DNA from: Acinetobacter sp. Ac_5812
Lineage (GTDB): Bacteria; Pseudomonadota; Gammaproteobacteria; Pseudomonadales; Moraxellaceae
Reading direction: 5' to 3'
Length of the DNA: 64,000 nucleotides
NCBI RefSeq assembly: GCF_013072695.1
Contig: NZ_LXUK01000025.1
Location: forward strand, 47,647 to 111,646
A program made the position numbers and the translations under genes. Below the pieces are notes generated by a model. That model made no database searches. It saw nothing but the letters and a program-made list of their open reading frames with translations, and was not told the DNA's origin. Shown here piece by piece: positions 16,838-25,525 of this stretch; position 1 is the stretch's first letter; every line of letters starts with the position of its first letter.

Positions 16838-17965
16838 TTAACCGCGCTTGAGCAGTACTTGACCGCCATGTGTCACAAGTAACGCTTTTTGGATTTCTTC
16901 TTCTTGATTGATCGCAAAAGCTTTATCTTTGTCGAATAATGTCTCAAGGAAGTTAAAAACGTTACGTGCATACAATGCAGATGCTTCAGTTGCAACTGTG
17001 CCTGGAATATTTGGAATACCCAAAATCTTCACGCCATTTTCAGTTGTGACTGTTTCGCCTTCTTTAGAACCTTCAACGTTACCGCCCGTTTCAACTGCCA
17101 TATCTAAAATGACAGAACCCGGTTTCATTTTGGCAACGGTTTCAGCTTTAATTAAACGTGGAGCATTACGACCTGGAATCAATGCAGTGGTGATTACGAT
17201 GTCAGCATTTGATACCGCTTTATCTACAATCGCAGCTTGATCTTTAATGTATTGCTCACCCGGCTGCCAACCATAGCCGCTTTTCGCAGCTTCAGCAGCA
17301 CGTTGTTTTTCTTCATCGGACATTGGCACATCAAGCCATTTACCGCCTAAAGACTCAACCTGCTCTTTAGCTGTTGGACGTAAGTCAGTTGCTTCAACCA
17401 CTGCACCCAAACGTTTTGCAGTCGCAATCGCTTGAAGACCCGCAACACCAACACCCATAATCACAACACGCGCAGGTTTCACAGTACCTGCAGCCGTCAT
17501 TAACATTGGGAACATACGTTGATATTCAGCCGCAGCTAACAATACAGACTTATAACCCGCCAAGTTTGCTTGAGAAGAAAGTACGTCCATGTTTTGTGCG
17601 CGTGATAGCGTACGTGGCAGTAATTCCAACGCAAAAGCAGACACTTGCTGAGTTGCAAACTGGTCTAATTCTGGATTGCGGTAAGGGTCAAACATTGCAA
17701 TTACAGTCGTATTTGCCGCAAGCTTTTGAATTTCATCGCCTTTAGGGGCACGTACCTTCAAAATAATTTGGCTGCCTGTATAAGCATCGTCCGTAATGGT
17801 TGCGCCAACTTGTTCATAAGCACTGTCAATGTACGCAGCTTTAACACCAGCACCACGTTGAATGACAATACTATGACCTGCGTTAATCAACTTCTTAACT
17901 GTCTCTGGTGTTGCCGCTACGCGACTTTCACCGAGGATAGTTTCGGTTGGGATTCCGATCTGCAT
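16838..17965 (-). CDS. pntAA: PntA N-terminal subunit (NAD(H)-binding domain I of transhydrogenase)
   Basis: The 375-residue soluble subunit binds NAD(H). It starts MQIGIPTETILGESRVAATPETV, the alanine dehydrogenase/PNT N-terminal signature. It has the NAD-binding VVIMGVGVAGLQAIATAKRLGAVVEATDLR near 168–198 and the mobile-loop and GRNAPRLI regions of domain I. It stops before the membrane helices, which are encoded by the next gene. It is first in the pntAA–pntAB–pntB operon. GGAACG precedes the ATG. Confidence 0.96.
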   Translation of the reverse strand: MQIGIPTETILGESRVAATPETVKKLINAGHSIVIQRGAGVKAAYIDSAYEQVGATITDDAYTGSQIILKVRAPKGDEIQKLAANTTVIAMFDPYRNPELDQFATQQVSAFALELLPRTLSRAQNMDVLSSQANLAGYKSVLLAAAEYQRMFPMLMTAAGTVKPARVVIMGVGVAGLQAIATAKRLGAVVEATDLRPTAKEQVESLGGKWLDVPMSDEEKQRAAEAAKSGYGWQPGEQYIKDQAAIVDKAVSNADIVITTALIPGRNAPRLIKAETVAKMKPGSVILDMAVETGGNVEGSKEGETVTTENGVKILGIPNIPGTVATEASALYARNVFNFLETLFDKDKAFAINQEEEIQKALLVTHGGQVLLKRG

Positions 17966-18831
17966 GAGCGTTCCTCAAGCTAGTTTTTCTTAAGTAAACA
18001 TCGCAAATAGCAATGTTTCCCCCAGGAGTATTCTTTGTAGAAATTTGGATTCTAATGGAACTTTTTTAAATTTCCACCCAATATTTATTTAATAAATACC
18101 TATATTTTGAACTGATGATTCACATTTATATTTAGAGCTTGTATGATCCGCAGGTTTGCCTTTTGATCGAACAAGGCAGATCTTTCATCTCTTCTTCACA
18201 TACAAATCTGACCGCTTACGCACTGAATCGGTTCATTTCTATACTGTGCCCTTCCTGATTTGGACGATCACAGCGGTATCTATTCAACATCTCTACTTCT
18301 CATCCTGATCATCAGGAGCGTTTAACCAAATCCATTTTCATCGACATTGGTTATTTCTTTGACGCTCTAGCGATGTATTGGTTGAATCGGCATCATAATC
18401 ATGCAGTTGTGGCGAGGGATTGGCTTCTCTTCACTTTATATTGGTCTTTTCGGCGAGTTTTTATCAAACAATTTATAACAAGCCATCAAGAGAGCCTATA
18501 AAGGGAGGTTTCTCTTTATCAATAAATCTGAATTGAATGAACTAAGTTGCTCAGAAAAATTTAAAAGAATGAAAAAAACTTAAATAGGCATTTTTTCAAG
18601 TGATATTTGTATGGTTTTGTCTAGCAAAAGCCGCTTTATTGCACAATATTGGTGCAAATATTAAACACTCACTCAATTCATCGCTTCAATTTAATTTTTA
18701 AAAAAACCAAATCCGCAGAAATCGCTCATTTATTCTGACTTCTGCTCGCTTTAAGTTCAAAATATTCTTGACCTCAAGTTAGATTGAGCTTTGATACTGA
18801 GGCATCTCCACCTTCAATGTGATCTGTCACG
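17966..18831. other. Long intergenic region with no supported gene
   Basis: About 870 bp between the divergent pntAA and RidA-like genes must hold both promoters. I find no convincing coding region. One 42-codon frame at 18373–18501 starts MYWLNRHHNHAVV but has no ribosome-binding site. The middle part (18130–18500) is less AT-rich than the flanks and could hold a small RNA or a decayed gene. I cannot decide between these from the sequence. Confidence 0.5.
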
Positions 18832-19239
18832 ATGAAACCGACCTTTAAAATGATCAATCCCAGTGAACTTTATGATCCACGCAGTAATGGCTATAGTCAT
18901 GTGAGCATTGTTCCACCCAATATGCGGATCATTCATATTGCAGGTCAGGGCGGTGAAAATAAAAATGGTGAGCTCTCTAAAGATTTTGACCAACAGGTAC
19001 AACAAGTCTTCTATAATATTCAACACGCTTTAACTTCAGCCCAAGCACAACTATCAGATATTGCGGTTTTACGTATGCTCGTGGTTGACCATAATGCGGA
19101 GAAACTTCACATCTTGGCTCAAACCATACAACACTTATGGCCGCAGCATGCCTTTCCTGTCTGTACCCTTATTCCTGTATCACACTTGGCATTAACAGGG
19201 ATGCAAATTGAAGTTGAAGCAACCGCCTATACCGCATAA
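18832..19239 (+). CDS. RidA/YjgF/Rid-family protein
   Basis: The 135-residue protein has the Rid (YjgF/YER057c/UK114) pattern: MRIIHIAGQGGENKNGELSKDFDQQVQQVFYNIQHAL in the first half and VCTLIPVSHLALTGMQIEVEATAYTA at the end. Canonical RidA deaminates enamines and imines released by PLP enzymes, using an arginine near residue 105. Here the equivalent position is not clearly arginine, so it may belong to a non-RidA Rid subgroup without deaminase activity. It is followed at 20 nt by an MFS gene, a likely two-gene transcript. Confidence 0.82.
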   Translation: MKPTFKMINPSELYDPRSNGYSHVSIVPPNMRIIHIAGQGGENKNGELSKDFDQQVQQVFYNIQHALTSAQAQLSDIAVLRMLVVDHNAEKLHILAQTIQHLWPQHAFPVCTLIPVSHLALTGMQIEVEATAYTA

Positions 19240-19258
19240 ACCAGTAATAGAGAAAATT

Positions 19259-20452
19259 ATGTCTGCCCCTCAAGATATTAGTCAAAATAAAACCTTACTT
19301 TGGTTTATGGCTGCAGCATGTGGTTTATGTGCGGGTGCCAACTATTATAGTCAGCCTTTGATTCACTCGATTCAGCAGTATTTTGCAGTGACTGAAGGTC
19401 AAGCGGCGCTTACGGTAACTTTTGCGCAAGTCTCTTATGCCCTTGGCCTGCTGTTTATTGTCCCAATGGGCGATGTGGTGAACAAAACCAAATTCATTCC
19501 GTTACTGATGGTATTTTGTGCTGTAGGTTTATTTATTAGCGCTTTCTCGGTCAACTTACCTATGCTTTGGCTCGGTACTGTCATGGCAGGGCTATTCTCC
19601 GTGGCGGCACAGGTATTAATTCCGCTTGCCACCATGACCGTGAAACCCGAAAAGACGGGTGAGGTCATTGGTATCTTGATGAGTGGATTACTGGTGGGTA
19701 TTTTACTTTCCACCAGTCTTGCTGGCTTATTTTCTAATCTATTTCATTGGAAAGTGATTTATGTGGTCAGTGGCGTGCTCATGCTGATCTTGGCCTATGC
19801 CCTGAAAAGCCGCTTACCTTATGCCATGCGCATGAAAATGAATTATGGGCAAGTATTTGTCTCCATGGCGCAATTGCTCAAACAAGAGAAGCGTTTGCTG
19901 TTACGTGCGCTGGCAGGTGGCTTCGCCTTTGCTGCGGTCAGTATATTATATTCAACAATTGCGCTACTGTTGACCTCGGCCCACCATCTGCAAGATCTGT
20001 TGATTGGTATGGTGCCTTTGGTCGGGATCTTTGGTGCCCTCTCTACGCAATATATCGGTAAATATGCAGATCAGGGCTATACCAGCCAATTAACTTGGAT
20101 GGGTTGTGCTTTATTTATCTTGAGTTGGATCTGCTTCTATTTTGGGCAAAGCTTCTTATTCAGTTATATCCTCGGCTTTGCATTGATTCAGTTGGCATTG
20201 GCCTTAGTGCATACCAGCAATCAGAGTGTGATTTTCCGTTTACGTCCTGATGCGAAGTCTCGTATCAATGCCATTTATATGACCGCCTACTTTACTGGTG
20301 GTGCATGTGGTTCGGCACTCGGTATTTTTGCATGGAATCATGGTGGTTGGAGTATGACTTGTTTAGCGGGAATCAGTCTGGTCTTTGCTTGTATGTTGTT
20401 TAGTTTCTTCGACCATCTTTCAACAAAGAAAAACCAAATGTCCACCTCTTAA
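19259..20452 (+). CDS. MFS transporter
   Basis: The 397-residue integral membrane protein has about 12 hydrophobic helices. It starts MSAPQDISQNKTLLWFMAAACG. It has the motif-A-like GDVVNKTKFIPLL between helices 2 and 3 and a longer central loop (KSRLPYAMRMKMNYGQVFVSMAQLLKQEKRL), as in 12-TM MFS drug/metabolite exporters. I chose the ATG at 19259 because it follows AGAGAAA just after the RidA-like stop; the frame opens at 19208 inside the preceding gene. The substrate is unknown. Confidence 0.88.
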   Translation: MSAPQDISQNKTLLWFMAAACGLCAGANYYSQPLIHSIQQYFAVTEGQAALTVTFAQVSYALGLLFIVPMGDVVNKTKFIPLLMVFCAVGLFISAFSVNLPMLWLGTVMAGLFSVAAQVLIPLATMTVKPEKTGEVIGILMSGLLVGILLSTSLAGLFSNLFHWKVIYVVSGVLMLILAYALKSRLPYAMRMKMNYGQVFVSMAQLLKQEKRLLLRALAGGFAFAAVSILYSTIALLLTSAHHLQDLLIGMVPLVGIFGALSTQYIGKYADQGYTSQLTWMGCALFILSWICFYFGQSFLFSYILGFALIQLALALVHTSNQSVIFRLRPDAKSRINAIYMTAYFTGGACGSALGIFAWNHGGWSMTCLAGISLVFACMLFSFFDHLSTKKNQMSTS

Positions 20453-20495
20453 AGATTTATCCTCACACTGAAAATTAAAGTGATGAGGATCAGCA

Positions 20496-20525
20496 TTGGT
20501 GAATTGATCACAAAACTCGTATAAT
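20496..20525 (+). promoter_or_regulatory. Probable sigma-70 promoter of dusA
   Basis: TTGGTG and a perfect TATAAT are separated by 18 bp, about 40 bp before the dusA start. Confidence 0.55.
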
Positions 20526-20564
20526 GCTGCCCTTTCTTTGCTTGTCCACATCCGAGATCTGTTT

Positions 20565-21569
20565 ATGCAATCACTTGAATCATTACAGCCACGTATTTCC
20601 GTCGCGCCGATGATGGATTGGACAACCAAGGACTATCGTTTCTTTGCCCGTCTTTTTAACCCAAATGTGGTGCTCTATACCGAAATGGTGACCACAGGTG
20701 CAATTATTTATGGCGGTGCCAATCGTCATCTCGATTTCAACAAACAAGAACAGCCGATTGTGTTGCAACTCGGCGGCTCCAACCCACAAGAGTTGGCGAC
20801 CTGTACCAAAATGGCGGAAGACTGGGGTTATAACGAAGTCAATTTAAATGTTGGCTGCCCAAGTGATCGTGTACAGAATAATAAAATTGGCGCCTGCTTA
20901 ATGGCGGAACCCAATCTGGTGGCTGAATGTATTCATAGCATGCAAAAAGCAGTGTCAATTCCAGTGACGGTAAAACATCGTATCGGGATTGATGACATGC
21001 ATTCTTATGAAGAGATGTTGCATTTTGTCGATACAGTTGCTGCCACAGGTTGTACCCATTTTATTGTACATGCACGTATTGCCATCTTGCAGGGCTTATC
21101 GCCAAAAGAGAATCGTGAAGTTCCACCATTACGTTATGAAGATGTCTATCGTCTCAAACAAGAACGTCCGCATCTCACCATTGAAATTAATGGTGGCATC
21201 AAGACCTTTGATGAAACACAGCAACATTTACAGCATGTCGATGGCGTGATGATTGGTCGCGAAGCCTACCATAACCCGTATCTATTGGCTGAAATGGGAC
21301 AGCTCTGGAATTTGGAAGCAGTTGATCGTTTTGAGATCATGCAGCAAATGATGCCTTATATTCATCAACGTGTGGCCGAAGGTGCACCGCTTTCAATTAT
21401 CACCCGTCATATTCTGGGCTTATTTCAAAACCTACCAGGTGCACGTAAATGGCGTCAGGCGCTGAGTGGTGGTAATGCCAAAACCATCGCCGATATTGAA
21501 CATGCCATTCAAAATATTCAAGCTGCGATGCAACGTACTGAAGATTATTTAAAAGAGCATCAGGACTAA
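20565..21569 (+). CDS. dusA: DusA, tRNA-dihydrouridine synthase A
   Basis: The FMN enzyme reduces uridines 20/20a in the tRNA D-loop using NADPH. The 334-residue protein begins MQSLESLQPRISVAPMMDWT. It shows NLNVGCPSDRVQNNKIGACLM with the catalytic cysteine near 105, VKHRIGID, HFIVHAR, INGGIKT and DGVMIGREAYHNP. VAPMMDWT plus the cysteine context GACLM are typical of DusA rather than DusB or DusC. I chose the ATG at 20565; the frame opens at 20538 without family support for the extra nine residues. Confidence 0.95.
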   Translation: MQSLESLQPRISVAPMMDWTTKDYRFFARLFNPNVVLYTEMVTTGAIIYGGANRHLDFNKQEQPIVLQLGGSNPQELATCTKMAEDWGYNEVNLNVGCPSDRVQNNKIGACLMAEPNLVAECIHSMQKAVSIPVTVKHRIGIDDMHSYEEMLHFVDTVAATGCTHFIVHARIAILQGLSPKENREVPPLRYEDVYRLKQERPHLTIEINGGIKTFDETQQHLQHVDGVMIGREAYHNPYLLAEMGQLWNLEAVDRFEIMQQMMPYIHQRVAEGAPLSIITRHILGLFQNLPGARKWRQALSGGNAKTIADIEHAIQNIQAAMQRTEDYLKEHQD

Positions 21570-21755
21570 TCTGATATGCTAACTAAGCATAACGTTTTTG
21601 CAATGGGACATAGCGCAAAAGCCGCTATGTTGCATCAGCATTGAACTTGCTATAAATCCAAACTTCTCATCCCCCTTGAGCTTAACAAATCGCGTTAACC
21701 GTTATGCTCAAGCACGGTTTCACAATTTTATCTTACAGAAACAACCGAAGTTGAT

Positions 21756-22235
21756 TTAAGCTTTTTTAGCTAACTGAAACTCTTCATAAGAATCAAAAGG
21801 CATCTGCGTTTTTGTATCAATGATTTCAATCTGTTCATCACCTAACATAATCATATTCCGAGTGGGAACACCTTGTAGCTGAATCTTTAACTGATCATTA
21901 TCCAGAAACTTAAATTGTCCTGCATAAATTTTAGCTGGGCGATTATCATTATTATTGCTTTGTTCCAATACAAAAGTTTGATCTGCGTTGATTTTAAGAT
22001 CAATTCCTGTACCCAAACAGCCATCACAACTTGTCACGCATGTCGCACATGGAACGACACCAGAATAATGCCCGACCCATGCCTTAAGCTCAGGATGATT
22101 GACTGAATGTTGCTTATTTGAGTGTAGATCTGGTGTTTGTGCTTGCGCATTACTTTGATTTTTTGCCTCATTCGACTGTGAACATCCCAAACTGATACTG
22201 GCAAAAACAAAGGAAGTCAGCAATGTCTTTTTCAT
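21756..22235 (-). CDS. NlpE-like copper-resistance/envelope-stress lipoprotein
   Basis: The 159-residue protein has a lipoprotein signal MKKTLLTSFVFASISLGCSQ (lipobox SLGC). The NlpE N-terminal domain follows: AWVGHYSGVVPCATCVTSCDGC, GIDLKINADQTFVLEQ and IYAGQFKFLDNDQLKIQL. In E. coli NlpE senses surface contact and lipoprotein defects and signals through Cpx; copper resistance has also been ascribed to it. Unusual here are four closely spaced cysteines (CxxCxxxCxxC) where NlpE normally has one CxxC. The ATG at 22235 is preceded by GAGGGAAA; a TTG two codons upstream is less likely. Confidence 0.85.
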   Translation of the reverse strand: MKKTLLTSFVFASISLGCSQSNEAKNQSNAQAQTPDLHSNKQHSVNHPELKAWVGHYSGVVPCATCVTSCDGCLGTGIDLKINADQTFVLEQSNNNDNRPAKIYAGQFKFLDNDQLKIQLQGVPTRNMIMLGDEQIEIIDTKTQMPFDSYEEFQLAKKA

Positions 22236-22905
22236 ATCCAATTTCCCTCAAACTCAATATTTAAAATTCATTGCAGGTTCAATACTACGCGGCGCATCAC
22301 TATACGTTCAGGCATGCGACCAAAGCAAGTGCTGCGATACTCATGTTAGCTAAAGGGATATTTATAGATTTCGTGCAAAAAACAATACGACTTAATGGCC
22401 CTGTTTTTTATTAAAAATAAGGTGATTTATATTGAAGTGTTCACAATCAAGCGTCGCAATATTGAACTGAATATTTTAAAGATGCTTGTATTCATAACAA
22501 AAACTTTGATACATGGCTAAATGAGTTGCACGATCTGATCGAGATCAGAAGATTTTTCTGAACAAAACACTTTCACCGTCCTACCAAATATAACGATATT
22601 AAACAAAAACTTATATAAACATCAAGTATCAAAGCAGATCTAATAGCCCACACTAACATGTCTATTTTTTAATCAAAAATGAAATATAATCTTACAAATC
22701 ATTTTATCTAAACTAATCAACCAACAACTTACTGATAATGAAAAAGATTCTTAAATAGCAATTCAGCTAAGTGATCTGTACAACAGCTCAAATGTTATAT
22801 TATTACGTTACATTTCAGTTTTTTTAAGATTTATCGCTTACTATGGGCGCCGTAATAAATTCTGGCACACGTTCAGTTGTTTTGAAAATGCGGTAGAGAT
22901 GCACA
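22236..22905. other. Long AT-rich intergenic region, no gene seen
   Basis: About 670 bp between the divergent NlpE-like and CHAP-like genes, very AT-rich from 22380 onward. I see no open frame with a ribosome-binding site and no clear hairpin terminator. It presumably carries both promoters. Confidence 0.5.
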
Positions 22906-23385
22906 ATGATTTATGATGTACCTTCAGTTGATCACAGTATGATTCACCCACCCTCGCAACAGGTGGTTATTCCTTATCGAGAAATGCCGAAGCCTGCATC
23001 AGTGCCAGCAATTGATGTTGATAAATTCTCTCAGAAATTGGCAAAGCGTGCCTCTTATCGTAGTTCATCACAGTGCGCTAAATTTGTCAGAATCGCCCTA
23101 CAGTCAGCAGGTGCCAATATTGTCCAGCATCCAGTGGCTGCGTCAGACTGGGGCCGCACTTTACAACAGATTGGTTATCAAAAAATTACACCTGCGTTTA
23201 ACAACCCGCAACCTGGTGATATTTACATTATCCACCGCACTAAAAAACATCGCTATGGGCACATTGCTGGCTTTACCGGTTCACAATGGGTTTCTGATTT
23301 TAAGCAAACTAGTTATGACGTCTATAAAGACCCAAATGTCACCTATACCTATTACCGTTTAGCGCCGCAATATCCACAGGCTTAG
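22906..23385 (+). CDS. CHAP/NlpC-P60-like cysteine amidase domain protein
   Basis: The 159-residue protein has a CHAP-like papain-fold pattern. The probable nucleophile is in SSQCAKFVRIALQSAG (near residue 63), followed by HPVAASDWGRTLQQIGY. PGDIYIIHR comes next, then the histidine in YGHIAGFTGSQWVSDF (near residue 122). Such domains cut peptide or amide bonds in peptidoglycan. There is no signal peptide or membrane segment, only a Pro-rich N-terminus of about 40 residues, so export by Sec is not evident. It could be a phage-type hydrolase, a secreted effector or an intracellular amidase. No obvious immunity gene or secretion gene is adjacent. Confidence 0.72.
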   Translation: MIYDVPSVDHSMIHPPSQQVVIPYREMPKPASVPAIDVDKFSQKLAKRASYRSSSQCAKFVRIALQSAGANIVQHPVAASDWGRTLQQIGYQKITPAFNNPQPGDIYIIHRTKKHRYGHIAGFTGSQWVSDFKQTSYDVYKDPNVTYTYYRLAPQYPQA

Positions 23386-23401
23386 TCAATTGAAATCTGA
23401 T

Positions 23402-24166
23402 TTAGGTTCGGATTTTATCCAGTTTTTTTAAGACTTCAGCTACCGCCACCATGGCAAAGCTTGAAGTCACCACCACCGCCGAACCATATCCCCCGCAGCG
23501 CAGACCCGCACTTGGACAAACATCCGCACTGGAAAATGGGTTATCAATCGAATACACGCAAGTGATGCCAAATTTCTCTTTTGGCTTTTTGCAAATCCCC
23601 ATAGAACGCAGTTGCGTGCGTAACTTTGCCAACATTGGATCTTGTTCGGTTTTGGACAAATCTGCCACCCGAATTTTCAGTGGGTCGAGTTTGCCACCCG
23701 CACCACCCGAAACAATTAACGGGATTTTGTTAAAACGACAATGCAGCATCAAGGCAAGTTTAGCTTTGACATCATCAATACAATCCAAAACAATGCTTGG
23801 CACTGGATTTAAAATCTCTTTGACATTTTCAGGCGTCAGATAGTCATCAATCACATTCACTTTCATGCGTGGATTGATCTGGCGACAACGTTCCGCCATC
23901 ACTTCGATTTTTTCTTGACCTAATGTCGAACTCATCGCTGGCAATTGACGGTTAATATTTGATGCTGCTACCACATCCATATCGACCAGAGTCAATTCAC
24001 CAATCCCTGTACGTGCCAGTGCCTCAACCGCCCAACTGCCAACACCACCAATCCCAATCACCATGACATGACTGTGTTCATAATGCGAAAAGGCATTTTC
24101 TCCATAAATTTTGGCAACACCAGCAAAACGGCGTTCATATTCATCATTTACAGGAACATCGGTCAT
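23402..24166 (-). CDS. tcdA: TcdA, tRNA threonylcarbamoyladenosine dehydratase
   Basis: This E1-like (ThiF/MoeB fold) ATP-dependent enzyme converts t6A to cyclic t6A at tRNA position 37. It has the ATP-binding VMVIGIGGVGSWAVEALARTGIGELTLVDMDVV near 35–65, NINRQLPA, the DCIDDVKAK loop, and the C-terminal FGITCVYSIDNPFSSADVCPSAG. The length of 254 residues fits TcdA/CsdL. I chose the ATG at 24166 over the GTG one codon earlier. It is convergent with the CHAP-like gene, 16 nt apart. Confidence 0.95.
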   Translation of the reverse strand: MTDVPVNDEYERRFAGVAKIYGENAFSHYEHSHVMVIGIGGVGSWAVEALARTGIGELTLVDMDVVAASNINRQLPAMSSTLGQEKIEVMAERCRQINPRMKVNVIDDYLTPENVKEILNPVPSIVLDCIDDVKAKLALMLHCRFNKIPLIVSGGAGGKLDPLKIRVADLSKTEQDPMLAKLRTQLRSMGICKKPKEKFGITCVYSIDNPFSSADVCPSAGLRCGGYGSAVVVTSSFAMVAVAEVLKKLDKIRT

Positions 24167-24227
24167 CACAGTCGTGGTCTATCTTTCTAATCAAAGCACT
24201 ATTTTAGCGTGTTTAAACCCATTTAGG

Positions 24228-25415
24228 TTAGCTTGATGAAACTTTGCTTGATGCTTGACCTTGGCGACTTAAGATTAGTAACAGAATAAAAACCATCAGG
24301 CTCATGCACAAAGCCAACAGGTTGGCATTGATCCAGCCAAGACCACTCAAAATCGGTGCAGGTAAAAATGCGCCTAAGGTTGCAAATAAGGCAATTCCTG
24401 TTTCATTGATGCCTTGGACACGATGTTTTTGCTCCTCGTTAAGGCCCGCTAACAAGGTTGATGCACCTGAATAAGCAAAATTCCAGCCTACACCGAGCAC
24501 GATCAAGGCAGCATTAATATAGATCCCCACTTGTCCAAACATTGGAATTAATGAAGATAGCATCAGCAAAGCAAAACCAACATAAATCGTAGTATGCGTT
24601 CCCCAGCGTTGAATCAGTTTAGAGACAAAGAAGGACGGGATAAACATCGCCAATACATGTAGCTGAATCGAGATCGAAGCATAATGAAATGAGTGATGCT
24701 CCTTGAGATGTAAGGAGGACATAATCATCATCACATTCATAATATAGTAGGCAAATGCACCGCTGATCACCGCAGCAATAATTAAAGTGCTTGGCAGTTT
24801 GCTACGTTGAGTTGGTTCAATCAGCACTTGCTGTATCTGCTGGCGTTGGAATTTTCTGTTCCAAAGATACAAGATCGGAGAAAGCAGCAAGGCCAAGACA
24901 CTAAAGATGAAATAGATCGCAGTGAAATCGGGTAAGCCTGCTACCTGTTGAAACTGAATTGCCAACATCGGTGCAATAACCGCAGCAACCACACCACCCG
25001 AAATGACCATCGCGGTAGCTTTCGGAATTAAATCAGTGGCCAAACGATCAGAGGCCGCAAAACGATAAAAATTAGCGGTGGAAATGAATAAACCCAGTGA
25101 AAAATGGCTCAGGCACAATAAATAAAATTGTTGCTGCTGTAGGGCCAAATAACCGAGAACACCTGCCAAGAACAGGCAGACGCAACCAAACTGGAAAACC
25201 AAATGCCGTCCGAGCTTTTTCATTAAAAATGAAAAAATAAAGGTGGTCAGTAACATCGCTAAAAACTGCAAACCATACGGCACTGTAGCTAAGGCCTGAG
25301 TTGGTGCAAGCTTTAAACCCACAATTGCAGCCACAGTAACAGACAGAACAGCGGCAATTAAATTAAATGCCTGCGCAGCCAAGAGATAATAAACATAGCG
25401 TGGTAACTGATTCAA
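24228..25415 (-). CDS. MFS transporter
   Basis: The 395-residue polytopic protein has about 12 hydrophobic helices and an MFS-type loop with KKLGRHLVFQFG after helix 2. YRFAASDRLATDLIPKATAMVISGGVVAAVIAP matches a group of small-molecule MFS carriers whose best-studied members include riboflavin transporters, but this is a weak resemblance and I do not assign the substrate. The frame begins with TTG at 25415, and there is no ATG before the first helix. AAAGG lies very close to it, so the exact start is uncertain. It may form a transcript with tcdA, 61 nt downstream. Confidence 0.85.
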   Translation of the reverse strand: MNQLPRYVYYLLAAQAFNLIAAVLSVTVAAIVGLKLAPTQALATVPYGLQFLAMLLTTFIFSFLMKKLGRHLVFQFGCVCLFLAGVLGYLALQQQQFYLLCLSHFSLGLFISTANFYRFAASDRLATDLIPKATAMVISGGVVAAVIAPMLAIQFQQVAGLPDFTAIYFIFSVLALLLSPILYLWNRKFQRQQIQQVLIEPTQRSKLPSTLIIAAVISGAFAYYIMNVMMIMSSLHLKEHHSFHYASISIQLHVLAMFIPSFFVSKLIQRWGTHTTIYVGFALLMLSSLIPMFGQVGIYINAALIVLGVGWNFAYSGASTLLAGLNEEQKHRVQGINETGIALFATLGAFLPAPILSGLGWINANLLALCMSLMVFILLLILSRQGQASSKVSSS

Positions 25416-25473
25416 AACCTTTATCCAATTTAAACGGGCCTGAATACCTTAACGCTGAATGCTTGAAATTCAA

Positions 25474-25506
25474 ACAAAAAAAGATGAAAGACCAGCTTTC
25501 ATCTTT
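25474..25506 (-). terminator. Rho-independent terminator of acnA
   Basis: On the minus strand AAAGATGAAAG and CTTTCATCTTT form a perfect 11-bp stem with a 5-nt loop, followed by a T-run, 20 nt after the acnA stop. Confidence 0.92.
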
Positions 25507-25525
25507 GATTTAAGTGTGTGTTTCG

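Noticed and set aside
18373..18501. 42-codon frame MYWLNRHHNHAVV… in the pntAA–RidA gap
   Set aside because: No ribosome-binding site and no recognisable protein; it could arise by chance.
21608..21630. Hairpin ACATAGCG/CGCTATGT after dusA as a terminator
   Set aside because: No T-run follows on either strand; it may be a weak structure only.
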